This document shows, piece by piece, positions 22,261 through 34,299 of a stretch of DNA of 64,000 nt. Location: NCBI GenBank assembly GCA_900660155.1, contig CABFPE010000003.1:3647357-3711356 (forward strand). Reading direction: 5' to 3'. A program made the translations under genes and the position numbers. The notes under the pieces were generated by a model. That model did not search any database. It had not been told where the DNA came from and was given only the letters and a program-made list of their open reading frames with translations. This DNA comes from Hofstenia miamia. Its lineage: Eukaryota; Xenacoelomorpha; Acoela; Hofsteniidae. Each line of letters begins with the position of its first letter. Within the stretch, counting starts at the first letter, position 1.

Positions 22261-24069
22261 CAATCTGTAAAACAGATAAAAAATGAATAAAGGGAAAATA
22301 CTTTATAGAGCTATTAGAATACTTGTTAAAATTAAATTGTCTCTAACTATTTTAGGAAAAGATCTTCATTAATGTCAACAACAAACTAAGAAAAAATGAT
22401 CAAATTATTTGTCAGATTCTAGAACAAAGTCAATAAAATATTACACAACTAATGGAAGATCGAAAAAACTTAAATGCTCAAAGACAATAAACTCTTGAAA
22501 CCAAAATAATCATAAAGTGAATTTGTACACATATTTCTTCATTCTTTATAGTGTTAATCATTTTATTTGTAAAAACAAAAGAATTGTTAAATGAAATAAA
22601 CAGAAAGATCCTGTAAATATTTTTCTGAGACTAAAAATTAAAATTCACCAAGAATGAAGAAAATAGTAAAATTTTGGTTTTTATAAGATAAATGATTAAA
22701 ATGTTTAAAACCACAACTTACAAAGTGTTCCAGTTAAGATATAATAAATATCTAAATCATGAATTTTTGTATGCTTGCTCTCAATATCAGGGAAAATGTA
22801 AAGATTAGCTTCAAGAAATTTAACAGCTTTTTACACGAAGAAACCAGCCATATGACTCGACCAAAAAGAGGATTTTCCACTTATGAATCACCATGTGTGT
22901 TATTGGCCCGATTCCAGACTTGTTGCCAGAGCTGAAGGGGGTCGGGATAGAATCGTCAGTTTTCAATTTTGTATTGTGAAATGTGAAACATTTCTGTTTG
23001 AGATCTTAAATAAGGTACCTTGGAATACGTAAGCTTTACAATTAAAAATAAGAAGAAAGTTGCATATTAAGAGTGCGGTTTCAATAAGAGAATTACTAAC
23101 ACTGAAAATATTGCCGTAAATAACTACAGACTTACAAATGTATGCATTCCTTGTTAGTGCAATATTCATGCTTATCAAATTTAAATCCTTTCCATTTATG
23201 CTGAAATAGTTGAAATCGAATTAAATTGGAGGATAATAAAAATTCCTCAATAGTAAAAGATTGATAATTTTTATAACTAGAAGTTTGAAGATATAGGTAA
23301 ATGGGCTTTCTGTACACATTTTCAAAAAGTGAAAATTTAGAAGACAATTTCAGAATCTTCAATGCAATCCATTTTATGAAGTAGTAGATAACGGTAATTT
23401 TATGTGAGTTAAAGATGTGGACCAGGCTGGCTTAAAACTGTGGGCTGGGCAGAGTACCTAAGCTGTGTGGTACATTGAAGCAAAGTAAGAAGATTAGAAA
23501 CCGATTGTATCCATGTCTTGAAAAGACCTTGTCTGATTTTCATAATCCTTGGGTTAACTAAATAGAAGAGAACTCCTTTGAACGACACGCAATTGCAACT
23601 AAAGCGAAAGAATACTAAAGTATGCTGAACAAAATTAAAATCAGACCCGAAAAGCATTTAATCCGGAATTAACTGCGTAAATATTTTTTGAATCGAACCT
23701 GATTGGAATGGACTACTAAGGATTTAACAAGGTACACATTATTTTGGCTTGATTTAGCTTGCTTCGAAACAAATTTTTAATTGGACTTCAACAATGTATG
23801 GTTATTAATATATAATAGTTTACTTGCACATAGAGTATTCTTACACAACTAAAACATAGCTTAGCCCTAAACTGTCCATTGTATCTTTAAAGGCACAAAC
23901 CGTTTCGTCAACATTTTCAAACAATTCTCTCCAAACCTACCAGCATATTTTAGAATCCGAAAACTTAGGCTCAACTTTGGGTAAGCTGGCTTCCTAATTA
24001 TTGTGAAAATTTCTGATAAAATTTTCCTGAGTTTGAAGTATATGAAAATATTTATTTATTTTCATTGGA
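22261..24069. other. AT-rich non-coding DNA
   Basis: No gene, RNA or repeat recognised. Open frames at 22963-23657 on the minus strand have no splice support or family match and look like chance. Confidence 0.35.
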
Positions 24070-24250
24070 AATGCGATTTTTGCAAAGACATTCAATTTCT
24101 TCCCATAGCTAGTGTCCGGGTAAAGAGCAGTCTAAAGCCCATGGTAGCAATAAATAAACTCAACTATTTTGTTTTCTATAAAGACCACCCAAGCTCCGCT
24201 TTGGCAAGCCGAGCACAAAATCCGAAGTCAGATTTTGGATATCTTCATTA
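24070..24250 (+). repeat. Dispersed repeat family A, copy 1
   Basis: Shares with 25365-25555 and 63375-63590 an order of words: a T-rich start, 'TTCAATTTCTTCCCATA.CTAGTG', then 'CAAGC...GCCGAGCACAAAATC' and 'CGAAGTCAGA' before an AT-rich end. No coding content or clear inverted ends. Diverged and old. Confidence 0.4.
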
Positions 24251-25364
24251 TTTAGCGAATAGAGCATTAAAAAAATTTTTATAAAAACCTTCACAAATTG
24301 TAAGAAAAATGTTATTTAGGGCAAATAAAGAACAGGCTTTAATAGTTTTTATGTGGGATATTAGTTATGGTAGAACTGTAGACGATTCTATGAATTGAGA
24401 ATATATGCGCATTTGTTATTTAGCAAAATTTAGCTGACATTTCAAACATAAGTGGTAAATATTAGAACAATTGATTCTTTTCTCCGTTCATAAAGTACAT
24501 CCGGAAATAATGACGCGAACTATTTAACGCTTAAAAGGTTTTTACAAAACATTAGTACTGTTGTCTGCTCATCGTCATGCTTCATATCGAACACAGAACA
24601 AACCACATGCACAGTAAAACACGTCTGACCGTTGCAAACATGATCATAGATGTGACATAATTGTTAGAAAAATCTATTGTTAAATGCAAAAGAAAACAAC
24701 AAGCAAATGATAATAATAATAAAATATACAACTGGACTTGCAGAAAACTAATTACACATTAACAAAAGATACAATAGGTGTGATTAGTAGTTATCCCCAT
24801 GCATTCAGATAGCAGTTTCGTTCGTGTCAGGAAGATACTTTGCGTTAAAGATGTTACGGCTTTCTTTCTAAAAAGCAGGTTAGTAAGCAGGCAGAACAGA
24901 ATGTCATTTGCAGACATCATTAGTAAGTTAAAGTTTGTTAGTAATTTTAGTTAAAACAAGTAAAATCAATTCAACCACGGTGTTCCTTTTAAAATTGAAT
25001 ATGAAATTAGAGACGATTTAGTATTTAACAAGTAAGTATCTACTGGGAAAAGGGGAACGGAGGCTGCTCTAACAACACCCTTGTGAATTTTCATCCATTT
25101 AATTTGTGTGAAGTTCTTTATTTGGATCAATACATTTGTCAAGGAAATAGAGTCGTCCAGAACCCAAAGAAATTTGGAGCCCCAACTGTATTTAAATTAA
25201 ATGTTTAATCTTAAACTGCTTATGTACTTTTTAAACGACAAACTGTTTTCCCAAATTTGCAGGCAAGTTTCTTCAAGGCTATTATGAAATGTGGAAATCC
25301 TGAGATATGGGCACAACTATTCGTGTATTTCCATGGCTGACGTAGTTGAAATAATTCATTTTTC
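24251..25364. other. AT-rich non-coding DNA
   Basis: Nothing recognised between the first two copies of repeat family A. Confidence 0.35.
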
Positions 25365-25555
25365 ATGGAAAACTGCAATTTTTTTGAAAAATTTAAATTC
25401 TCCCCATTCCTAAAATTCAGGTAATCAGTAAGTCTGGTACCCATTGAGAGAAAAGGCTAGCCTCAAATATTTATTTTTCTATCATTGGGCTATCCAAATC
25501 CCGGCCTGGTGCGTCGTGCGCAAACTCAGATGTCATGGCGTTAAATATTTTCTAA
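25365..25555 (+). repeat. Dispersed repeat family A, copy 2
   Basis: Contains 'AAATTTAAATTCTCCCCAT', then 'GCTATCCAAATCCCGGCCTG' and 'CGTCGTGCGCAAACTCAGAT' in the same order as copy 3 at 63.4 kb ('TTTAAATTGTCTCCATACCT', 'GATATCCCAAACCTATTAAG', 'GCCGTGCTCAAAGTCAGAAG'). Confidence 0.45.
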
Positions 25556-28429
25556 GGAAACCATAAAATATTTAAGAAGTTCCTAAGCAGTTTAAGTTTA
25601 AGAATATATCATTTTAATTCTCACAACAGCATTGGTGCATGCAAGTAAAACGATTTATTAGAGCACATAAATATCATTTAGATAAACTTTATATGGAGCT
25701 TTGAATCATGCTGTAAAAGTTCTACACTGAATTGTGCTATTTACATGTAAACGCTACAGAAATCATTTAACAGTTCTAGACAATTGGGGAAGGGGCAGTC
25801 CGCTCAGGCTGCCTACAGTGCGACGTCACTGCCAGCATACAAGCCCATTACAATTGATTCTATATGCCCTTCTCCAAGCTACAATAAAAATGAGGGAAAG
25901 ACCACCTCTGTCTAAATAGGACTTCCCAGCTACACCCCTTCTATTTAATTCACAATGAATTTAAAAATTAAATCCTTATTTTGTGCATTGAGTCAGCAGA
26001 TTCTATTGAAATCTGAAGTAGGTTAAGCTTATAAGAAGGGCAACTCAAAGTCAATAAAGTTACTGTTTATTTGGAGACTGGAAATTAACAGGGGTAAAAT
26101 TAGATTTAATAGAGATGGGTTTACCTGCATTTCAGATCTGGCCTGATCTACTTCGGTATCAAACCTTACGTGATCTAAATCTACTTAATTCTGATGTCCA
26201 TCGTGCAAGGGATGACTTAAAAGAGTTACACCCCATCTTCTGGAATTATTATATTACTATAACGATAAATACAACAATAATACTAGTATAATTTAAAGGC
26301 AAGTGGACATAAACTTGTCATTGGGTAAACATATTGATCCTATAATTAGTTGAATTCCAATCATAAATCAACAAAGCGTTTGACATTGACGTTGCGGAGA
26401 TAGAATACAGTAATTATCTACATATATGTAAATATATGTAATGAAGGAAAGCAGGAAAGCGAGAACATGGATGCTGACAAACCTGATGCCCATCCTATTT
26501 TGACCTGGACATGATTTACGACGCTTCAAACCTGACTTGAATTCACTAATCCTGATCGACTATGCTTGGCATGCAATAAAATGTCTAAAAGTTTTTTTAA
26601 ATATAGTAAGTAAAAATTCAGTTCTTGAAATGATAAAAACAACTTTGTGGGCAGGTTTAGAGGTCACTTCATGGTTGCCCTACTTATAAGTGGCATTCTT
26701 GTTAAGTTGTGCAACTGGAAATCTACTTAGTAATTACAAACAAATCAAAAGAATTTTTTTGTAAAATCTACAAATTTTGTAGACAAACATTTGCTAAGCA
26801 ATTTGGTTTACACAAACCTATTGTCATAATCAGTTTACTCATGGTAGAAACTGCACTCTCAAACTTAGTGGTTTTTGTATTATTTCTCAATATTTATGAA
26901 CTTAAAGTTGTATCATTTGATAAGAAATTTACCTCATTGAACTGATGGACAGTAAGCCTGCTGCTTAACAGAGTGCTCGGAAAATTTGATAAATACATTG
27001 CTACACTTAATTTCCATCAACATAAAATCCAAATTTTTAAACCTTCATTATTTTCTAAAAAATAAAAATCATCATTTTGATGCTAAAAAAGTAATGGGAA
27101 TATTTTTAATACAATTTCAATAATTGTGTGTTTTAATCCGGGTTTATGTTAGTATTTTAGCATGAAATTGTTGCCCAGTTTGGTGCCAAGTTCTAAAGAA
27201 TTTAACAATTGTTAGTTGGTTATGATAAATTTTGTCACATACACTTAAATGTATTGAAAAGTAAAAAACTAAAAAATGTGTTACACAAATGATCCTCAGA
27301 AATGCTTGCGTTTAGCAACAATATTGTTAAATCAGGGATTTCTTATTATTTTGGTGGACATCATTAGATCGAATTAAATTGAGTTCTCAAGACGATAAAC
27401 TTGCAAACGACATGACCAACGAAAGATAGGAAAATGATTAGCATAGATTATTCCTTATTTCTGAACATGGGTGATTTTTAACATTGAGAGATAGAGCCAG
27501 TTCTTTTACCAAAATTATTTAGCGATAGAGGAAATGGAGAATATGTAGGTGATTAGAACAGGCTTCAACTAAAAGAATGTCTCAAGGGTTCATTAATTAG
27601 CTGTAAGTAGAATGACCAGAAGAAGTTTGACGAGCAGGCCAAGGAAACACTCGTGAGGTGGTGGATTATTGAAATTGCTTGTGGGTTGTACGAACTTGCA
27701 CTGCTACCGGCAAATCTTAGCTTTTTCATGAAGGATTGAAGATTTTGCATTTGAGTGTACGAAACAAGAAATACTAAACCAAGAGAATAATTGCTATAAA
27801 CATGTAGTAATGTTGAGACACGAAAAAGCGAAAGGAAACTTTTAAATTCCCGATGGAAGCATTTTCTTAGTATTCACACTAACGCGTTTCAAAAGTTTGA
27901 GGTTCGTTTACAACTCAACTACCTTTGGAATGCAGAAACGAAGCTTCAACTTCAAACAAACCTCACGATTAGAAATAACGTTCTTAAGGCCTCCTATTCA
28001 ATATGATTTTTCGATTAAATATTTAGAACTACTATACATAGTTACACACAAGGTGGTGCATCAGTGAGAATATTCAAATGATCGAATCGATAACAAACCA
28101 GTTCGACACGCCAAAGCATGATTATCCGTTTTCATATTTACCCATGTTGAAATTATGAAACATATACAAGATAGGTCTTAGTCTATGCTAAGAGATAAGT
28201 ATTTCTCCATTTACTGAAAGTCTCTACTACAATGAATTCTTCATTTTCCATGTAGTTACGATGCCACTCATTTACAGAAAGTATTCACAAATATGCGATG
28301 TGCTGATCTACTTGATTTAATGTTACAAATAAGGAACACTCTAACGCATCTCTTCTACAATAAATGAAATGCATTCATTAATAAGTCCGAAAATCTGTAA
28401 AATAAATCTATTTGCATGTTTTGGTGACT
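25556..28429. other. AT-rich non-coding DNA
   Basis: No gene recognised in nearly 3 kb. A somewhat GC-richer patch at about 25780-25930 and decayed 'CCTGATC'-type words at 26130-26570 are the only compositional features. Confidence 0.35.
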
Positions 28430-28880
28430 ATGAAATATGTACTGTATTTGAATTTCCACACTGTTTTCGACTTGTTGAAGATTCCACCAGTGCGACATCC
28501 GACTCTAAGGTCATGACGCAGGACTGAACTTACAAAAATCATTTATGATTGCAATAAAAACAAAGGCACACGAATTCAACATTGAGGCACACCGCATTTA
28601 TACATAAGCAACCTAATATAAATTGAAAATAATAGCTTCATTACGTCTTTTGGAATGTTGTGTTGCCTAAATTTCCCCAACAACTTTTTGTGTTAAACTT
28701 TATTGAATGTCTTTGCAAGATCTACAGTTTCTGCGTCAAGAATGAGTATAGATTTTAAGGAATTTTAATATTGCTATGAGTACTCGACAACCAGTCATTT
28801 TATGACGGGAATTCGCAGTAACAGCTTAATTTCTTCATGATTCGATGATACTGTCTCTCAATAAATTTTGACATACGAAT
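28430..28880 (-). mobile_element. LINE scrap, RT palm region
   Basis: The minus strand reads, across frame changes, VDLAKTFNKV (the 'lDfskAFDkV' box with the first catalytic Asp region of LINE RT), HKKLLGKFRQHNIPKDVM and then a decayed KCGVPQC (the 'GVPQG' box). The order and spacing are right for a CR1/Jockey-like RT, but the copy is short and badly decayed. Confidence 0.5.
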
Positions 28881-30293
28881 ATATAATTGCAATAAGAGAG
28901 GGACCATTTAATAGATGAAAAATATACTTGAAAACACAACACCGATCAACAAAACTGGTTTTTACCTTCTCTTTTCTAAGATAACATCATTGCCCATTAC
29001 TTTTTATAGACTTAAGCTGGCATTCAACAGCACTGAAAATAGATTAAAAGATGAGGTAGTAGGTCCCACGGGACCAAATATTTTAGTGGCGCTGAGAGCA
29101 ACATGGTACTCAAACTACGGATTTAAGAAAATTATTAATACCTTTTCCAATATTGGTCAAAATAGAAGTTATGCCATGAGACCACATGTGACTATGCGAC
29201 CGGACAATTTTATGGGACTAGCATGGGACCAATAAAATTCTGGTCCTACTAATGCCTAAGAGATAGCCATTATGACATTCTGATTAGAAGTTTCAACAGA
29301 AATCGCCACAGCTCGGATAGCTTTCTGTGGTATCTTGAGTATTTCATAGAATAAAAATGTCCTAATCAGTCTTTCCATTTCGATCCCAAAAGAGATTACT
29401 AAGAAACCCAGAGTATTTTTTTTGCACTGGAGCAAAATAAGCGATTAAGATAATCAATTGCCTTTTTCATGGATGACATTTCCACTACGTACTTCAAACT
29501 TGAATGCAACAAGTGGCATGGATTTCTATTAAATATAATGCATGGCATATAGTAAAAATCCAGACAAATGGTTTTCACATTTTTATAGATGAGTTGGATC
29601 AGATGTTTTCGAAATGCTATTACCTATAAATTAACCTACACCAAAAGCGTCATAACATGGTTGTGGTTAAAAATATAATCTGGGGGTAATATGTTTGACC
29701 CGTTTCCAGGCCTAACTGAGATTAGTCTTTCAAGAACTTAAAGAACAACTAGTCTCTGTAGCATATTAATTTAATGTATAGCATCGTACAATGCAACAAG
29801 GCCAAGCCAGACTTATTTAGATTGCCTTGAACAGCGCCAATTTTTTTTTATTTTGGTAAAACCATACTTCAAAAATTCATTTGAATCTTTCGCACTGCTT
29901 TCTAATGTTATCACTCATAGAATCTATTGTTGCTATGATATAGAAGTTTGGTTTTTTAATGATAATTGAATTTAGTGGACAATACAAATAATTATTGAGT
30001 CCCTTAAAGAAAGCTAAAAAGGACTATCAATCCAACCACTTGGGTTGTGGGGTGTTCGAGTGAAAGCTGATCAATTTGTTGATCCTCAAGCTAGGGAAAC
30101 GGAACTTCTTTTCTAAACAGTGTTTATAATGGTAAAGTACAATTAGCTAAATTTAGTACAAAACAGGAAAAAACTTCACAATCCTCAACAAATGTTGCAG
30201 AAATTTTAAATAATCCAGGACAGTGAAATTTTGATTTCCTTCAATCCTTCAATTGTTATTTAATTCTTATGTACGCTCAAATTTACCTAGAGG
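28881..30293. other. AT-rich non-coding DNA
   Basis: One plus-strand frame of 106 codons (28915-29235) is open, but it has no family match and no splice or poly(A) support, so I do not call it. Otherwise nothing is seen. Confidence 0.35.
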
Positions 30294-30496
30294 CAGGCCG
30301 TACTCCTAAATATTTAACAAGAGGGGATCTCAATTTGAGCACTCTATTTTGATATTATATTTTGACCAGATTTAATTTCTCAACAACGAAAAAACAACAC
30401 CCTATACCGTAACATAGCTTAAAAAGGGGGCTGGGTCGTCAAATGAATTTAACTAGGTGGATTGACCCCCTGAGCCCCCACTCTAGTACGTCCCTG
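30294..30496 (+). mobile_element. hAT-type MITE, family B, copy 1
   Basis: A 203-bp element with imperfect inverted ends: CAGGCCGTACTCC on the left and a complement of CAGGGACGTACTAGAG on the right. Flanks are CCTAGAGG (30286-30293) and CCTAAAGC (30497-30504), an 8-bp duplication with two changes, as expected for an old hAT insertion. The interior includes a C- and G-run segment ('CCCCCTGAGCCCCC'). A homologous copy in the opposite orientation is at 50148-50351. It has no coding capacity. Confidence 0.7.
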
Positions 30497-30857
30497 CCTA
30501 AAGCGTATTGTAGCACAGCATTCAGATTTGGTCAAGAATCGCAATCTTTCTTTCTACAATTGAAATGCTATTATGCTCAGCCATGCGGTTCATCAGCATA
30601 TCGACACAATCCATGTGGCGCATCTCCAAATGATATTTGTGATTCCCGTTATGTCTAAACTTAATGTGATATTAAACGCATTCAAATCCATAAATAACTG
30701 CTCTGTAATTTTCCATAAGCTAAAAAAGGGCTTTTTGTAAGCTTGTGGCTTCCTTTAACTTCCGGCATTTTCCAAAATGGACCTCTTGATGACAAATCAA
30801 GCATTTAATTATGACAATTGACAAGATTGACATGTAAAATATCAGCTTTTATACATG
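30497..30857. other. AT-rich spacer left of the P element
   Basis: Nothing recognised. It ends with the target sequence GGTTATCCC (30858-30866), which is repeated to the right of the P element. Confidence 0.4.
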
Positions 30858-31230
30858 GGTTATCCCAAGCAAGGCCTTCTAGAAACACGGCCTGGCGATT
30901 TGCAGTAACAATTGTAAAAAATGTGGATGAATAATTGTTAGTAATTAAAACATATAGACAAAAATGAAGACAAAATGTTTGAATTAATGTAAAACAGTAA
31001 AAATACAAGTGTAATTTAAATCAATACAAAAGTTTATGAAAACAACCATGAGTTATTTCTTTAATGAAGTAGATTTTTTAAATAAATTCACCTTAGACCA
31101 ATTTAAATCGTCTTTTAACTTCTTCTGAAGATTGTTAAAAAAGATGTTTACACAACTACGTGCAATAGTGAAATGTAAATAATCTTGATGGTTGGATAGA
31201 GGACATCTTTCAGTGTGAAAATCAAATGAT

Positions 31231-32058
31231 TTAATAGAAAGGTAGCAAGAACTTGATGGAATTTGACAAATCATTGTTAAAATTGTGCACTAATTCATTT
31301 TGATTTGTTACTAGAAGTTGAAAAATGAATTGAATAATATCAAATATATCCTTAGAGGGATATGTAAGTCCAGCTCTATACATTGAATCAAAATATTGTT
31401 GATATTCGCTGGCTAAATTACTTTCATTAAAAGTAGCAAAATCTTTGCAATCATTACACTCTGGTGACTTTTCGATTATCTTTTTTGCAACAATGTAGCC
31501 GCTAATATAGCTAACAACTTGATGTTCAAAAGAAGAAAGTTCCATTAAATCCGATATATCAAATATTAAAAGTCCGGAAGTATTCCACTATCAGAAGTGA
31601 AAATCATTGGGATATCATCACTATCGTGGGTTTGAAGGAAAGATTTAAGTTTTATTATTCTCTCAGATCGTTCTACTTCGTATAGTCCCACTAAGAATCT
31701 CCCACCTGACATCTGTCTGTACTGCCCAAATCTTTGTTCGAGGTTATCTTGGTGAAAACGTGCGGTAAGTACAAACTCATAATTGTCACTTTCCACTAAG
31801 GCTTCTAAAAATGCTTACCTTACACAAACTACAACTGCGCAACCATTGTGGCAATGGAACTGTATTGCCATGAATATATAATGTAACTTTAAAGTTTGGG
31901 AAATCAACAATACCTCTCTTCACAGTGGGAATATCATCTAATAAATGATATATTCGTCTACAACCATTAGAAGAATCGCATTTCCAATTTGCAGGATAAT
32001 CTGATTCGACAATATCATTTAAATCACGTAATTTATCTGCAGCCGCAAATATTGGCAA
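31231..32058 (-). pseudogene. P-element transposase, central catalytic part missing
   Basis: In gene order the minus strand reads LPIFAAADKLRDLNDIVESD... CPANWK-like and FKVTLYIHGNTVPLPQWL (32058-31786), the region that follows the THAP domain in animal P/THAP9-like transposases. Next comes FVLTARFHQDNLEQRFGQYRQMSGGRF (31796-31566), the family's 'F.ltsrlnqD.LE..F...R..gG' motif near the C-terminus, then SSFEHQVVSYISGYIVAKK (31545-31231). The RNase-H-like catalytic middle and GTP-binding insertion are absent, so this is an internally deleted copy with frame changes at about 31790 and 31550. Family assignment is firm. Confidence 0.8.
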
Positions 32059-32543
32059 TTCATCGGGAAGTATTGATCTTTCACGTCTTGAGGGAGTAAC
32101 CTTACTCTAAATTGTTATACATTAAAAATAATATTTATTTTAAGTGAATACAAGATATTTAATACTCGAAATCAATGATAAAATGAAACGCATGAAAAAA
32201 TATGTTCAATATAATAATACAGTATAATCTAGCTTTTATGAGTAATTTACTAATTTAAATTCGAATTATTTTGCCAAAGTAATATAAAGAGTTAAGTTAT
32301 ATTAAAATCTTCTCAAAACTAATATTCTCAAAAATGTTAGCTTCGAAATCAGCACAAAAAACAGTTCAGTCAAAAAAATATATTAAATAGTTTACTGATA
32401 AAAGTTAATAATGTCCATACGTAACAGTGTTTTTGCAAAATAAAATACTCGACCGAATGCATTGCTAAGCGCTTGCTGATTTATATTAAAATTTTTAAAA
32501 TTTATTATTTTACATTTATTTATTAACAATGAAATGAGTTTCA

Positions 32544-32813
32544 TTACCTTTGTACAATGGGGGACATTGAAAATTGTTGTAGACTTCCCTTTTTCGATTT
32601 TAATCGACCTGTAGGAGTACGATAAAAACATGAGTGTTCAAAGTGATCTTCACACAACGATGTATGAGCTGTAATAATGAAGTTTTTGTGATTAATTTGC
32701 TTCTTCCATTTTTCAAGAAGTTCCTTATTCTTAGGCAGTGAAAACTGCGTCTTTTTTTCTTCAATACTATCGTATCCAGAGTTACAGTTAATTGCACAGC
32801 ATTTCCCACCCAT
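32544..32813 (-). pseudogene. THAP zinc-finger exon of the P element
   Basis: Begins MGGKCCAINCNSGYDSIEE. The C2CH set is visible: Cys pair in CAINC, then SLCEDHF supplies the last Cys and His. Between them lie TQFSLPKNKELLEKWKKQI (the usual 'F.lP.d..l...W...i') and HTSLCEDHFEHSCF. This is the site-specific DNA-binding domain of P transposases. The domain itself is intact over about 85 residues, and it ends in a Lys-rich linker before an AT-rich stretch (32060-32540) that may be intron. It precedes the decayed transposase at 32058. Confidence 0.85.
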
Positions 32814-33018
32814 TGTAGTTGTAGTGCATTCAATACATGCAATTAGTGCATAACTGTCAAGCAAGTGAATAATATATTTTTAGGGTGCTAACATTTAATA
32901 CTCTCTCTTGCGGGAGAATGTCAGCCTCAAATATTATTCTCTTTACTGCAAATCGCCAGGCCGTATTTTTAGAAGGCCTTGGTTATCCCCAAATCACAAT
33001 TACGAATTAACTGTCATC

Positions 33019-33223
33019 CAGTGGCGTACGCAGGGGGGGCATGGTGGAGTGTCCCCCCGTCAGGTTTTCAAATTTGATTTTGACTGGATAAATCAAAAAA
33101 TTGTTCGTAAAAAATTGAAAAATTTAAAATCTAGGATCGTGAAATGCATTTTTTAGGGTCTATTTTCTCAATATTTTCAAAAATTTATGTCCTCCCCGTC
33201 AGAAAATCCTGCGTACGCCTCTG
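33019..33223. mobile_element. hAT-type MITE, family C, copy 1, perfect 8-bp target duplication
   Basis: A 205-bp element with ends CAGTGGCGTACGCAGG and its near complement CCTGCGTACGCCTCTG. The 8-bp flank CTGTCATC occurs exactly at both 33011-33018 and 33224-33231. CAG/CTG tips and an 8-bp duplication are the hAT signature. The inside has a C-run/G-run near each end and an AT-rich middle with 'GTGAAATGCATTTTTTAGGG'. It has no coding capacity and probably moved by a hAT transposase supplied elsewhere. It lies 38 bp beyond the P element. Confidence 0.92.
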
Positions 33224-33231
33224 CTGTCATC

Positions 33232-34208
33232 TATTTACCAACTGGCCCAAGCATTACTGAACAAATATTTTCCAATAAGAGGCACATTTTCTTCACCAAA
33301 CGTAGCATATTTTGTTTTCAGTTTATCGATTGGTGAGCCAATAGCTATATTGCTTCGGCGAAAAACTTCCATTGGTATGACATTATATTCGTCCTTACTT
33401 CTGATACTTAATTTAATATCAGAATTTCTAGTACTTCTGTAATAGGAAGTAGTTGACTTAGAGAAATATGCAACAAAATAGTATAAAAGGTGACTTCAAT
33501 AGCTCTACGAAATCCTGCTATTTCAACATCTAAGATTGCAACACGATTACAAAAAGAAATGGACATAGATTGCATCAACAACAAAATAGCCATAATTCAC
33601 GCGAAGCTCTTTGAATAAGATAGACCAAAAATACAGTCGAGAAAACTGAAGCTCATTGTCGAAGCAGACTGCAAAAATCTAATATTTGTAGCACTGAAGA
33701 ATGCGTCTTCCAAATGCATAGAAAAGTTCTGAAGCGATGGCACTCTAAGCATGGAAAGAGACAAAAATGCCATCACCAAAATTCAAAAAGTATCATAGTC
33801 TAGGGAGCAACTTCCATAAAAATTTTACCTAACAATACATGTAAGTGTTTCAAAATATTGTGAGATAATTTCAGAATTTATACACTAAGCCAAAACTTTT
33901 TATACCTACTGTTGGGTGTTACAACAAAATGAAACTCTTTAAATACTAAAAAATCCCAAGGAATTGATGACTGATAATGTTGTACAGTTGTTGTGTGTGG
34001 AACATCCTCAAAGATGGCGTTGAAAAAATTATTCCAAAAAATTGATGGATTTCAACAAAGTTCAGTGAAACCCAAGTCAAATGAGCTTAAATATGATCAC
34101 TTCAATTAGTAGTAGATTATCACCTGTAATAAAAAAAATAGCGGAAAACAAATCCAATAAAAATTTCAAACTCAGAAAGCCAATACTCTTACTTCTTTCT
34201 TGACATAC
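33232..34208. other. Presumed intronic DNA with unsupported frames
   Basis: Several overlapping frames on both strands (for example KIATRLQKEMDIDCINNKIA on the plus strand near 33540) look mildly protein-like but lack start, splice or family support. I leave them uncalled. Confidence 0.3.
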
Positions 34209-34237
34209 TTTCGTGTCCAGTCTATCTTTTTTTAACT
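34209..34237 (-). CDS. Possible 27-29-bp microexon of a minus-strand gene
   Basis: On the minus strand a very strong acceptor (TATTTGTTTTTTCAG) is followed by 29 bases and then a donor GTATGT. If the acceptor AG two bases further in is used, the exon is 27 bases in phase 0 and codes LKKDRLDTK, a charged helix-like peptide. Phase 0 agrees with the exon candidates at 15905, 46161 and 48915 on the same strand. A microexon cannot be proved by eye, so support rests on the paired splice sites. Confidence 0.33.
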
Positions 34238-34299
34238 CTGAAAAAACAAATATTAATAATGTCATTTTCATACATGCGCACAAAACGTATAAATAATTC

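Larger units (their letters stand above)
30871..32980 (-). mobile_element. P-type DNA transposon with 38-bp inverted ends
   Basis: The ends at 30871-30908 and 32943-32980 are inverted copies of each other with 36 of 38 bases matching, starting AAGGCCTTCTA and containing CGGCCTGGCGATTTGCAGTA. The flanks share GGTTATCCC (30858-30866 and 32981-32989), close to the 8-bp duplication P elements make; four extra bases (AAGC) separate it from the left end. The interior, on the minus strand, codes for a THAP domain and P transposase pieces. At 2.1 kb it is shorter than a full P element, in line with missing transposase parts. Confidence 0.85.

Noticed and set aside
28915-29235. 106-codon plus-strand frame
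   Set aside because: No domain, signal peptide, splice site or poly(A) signal supports it.
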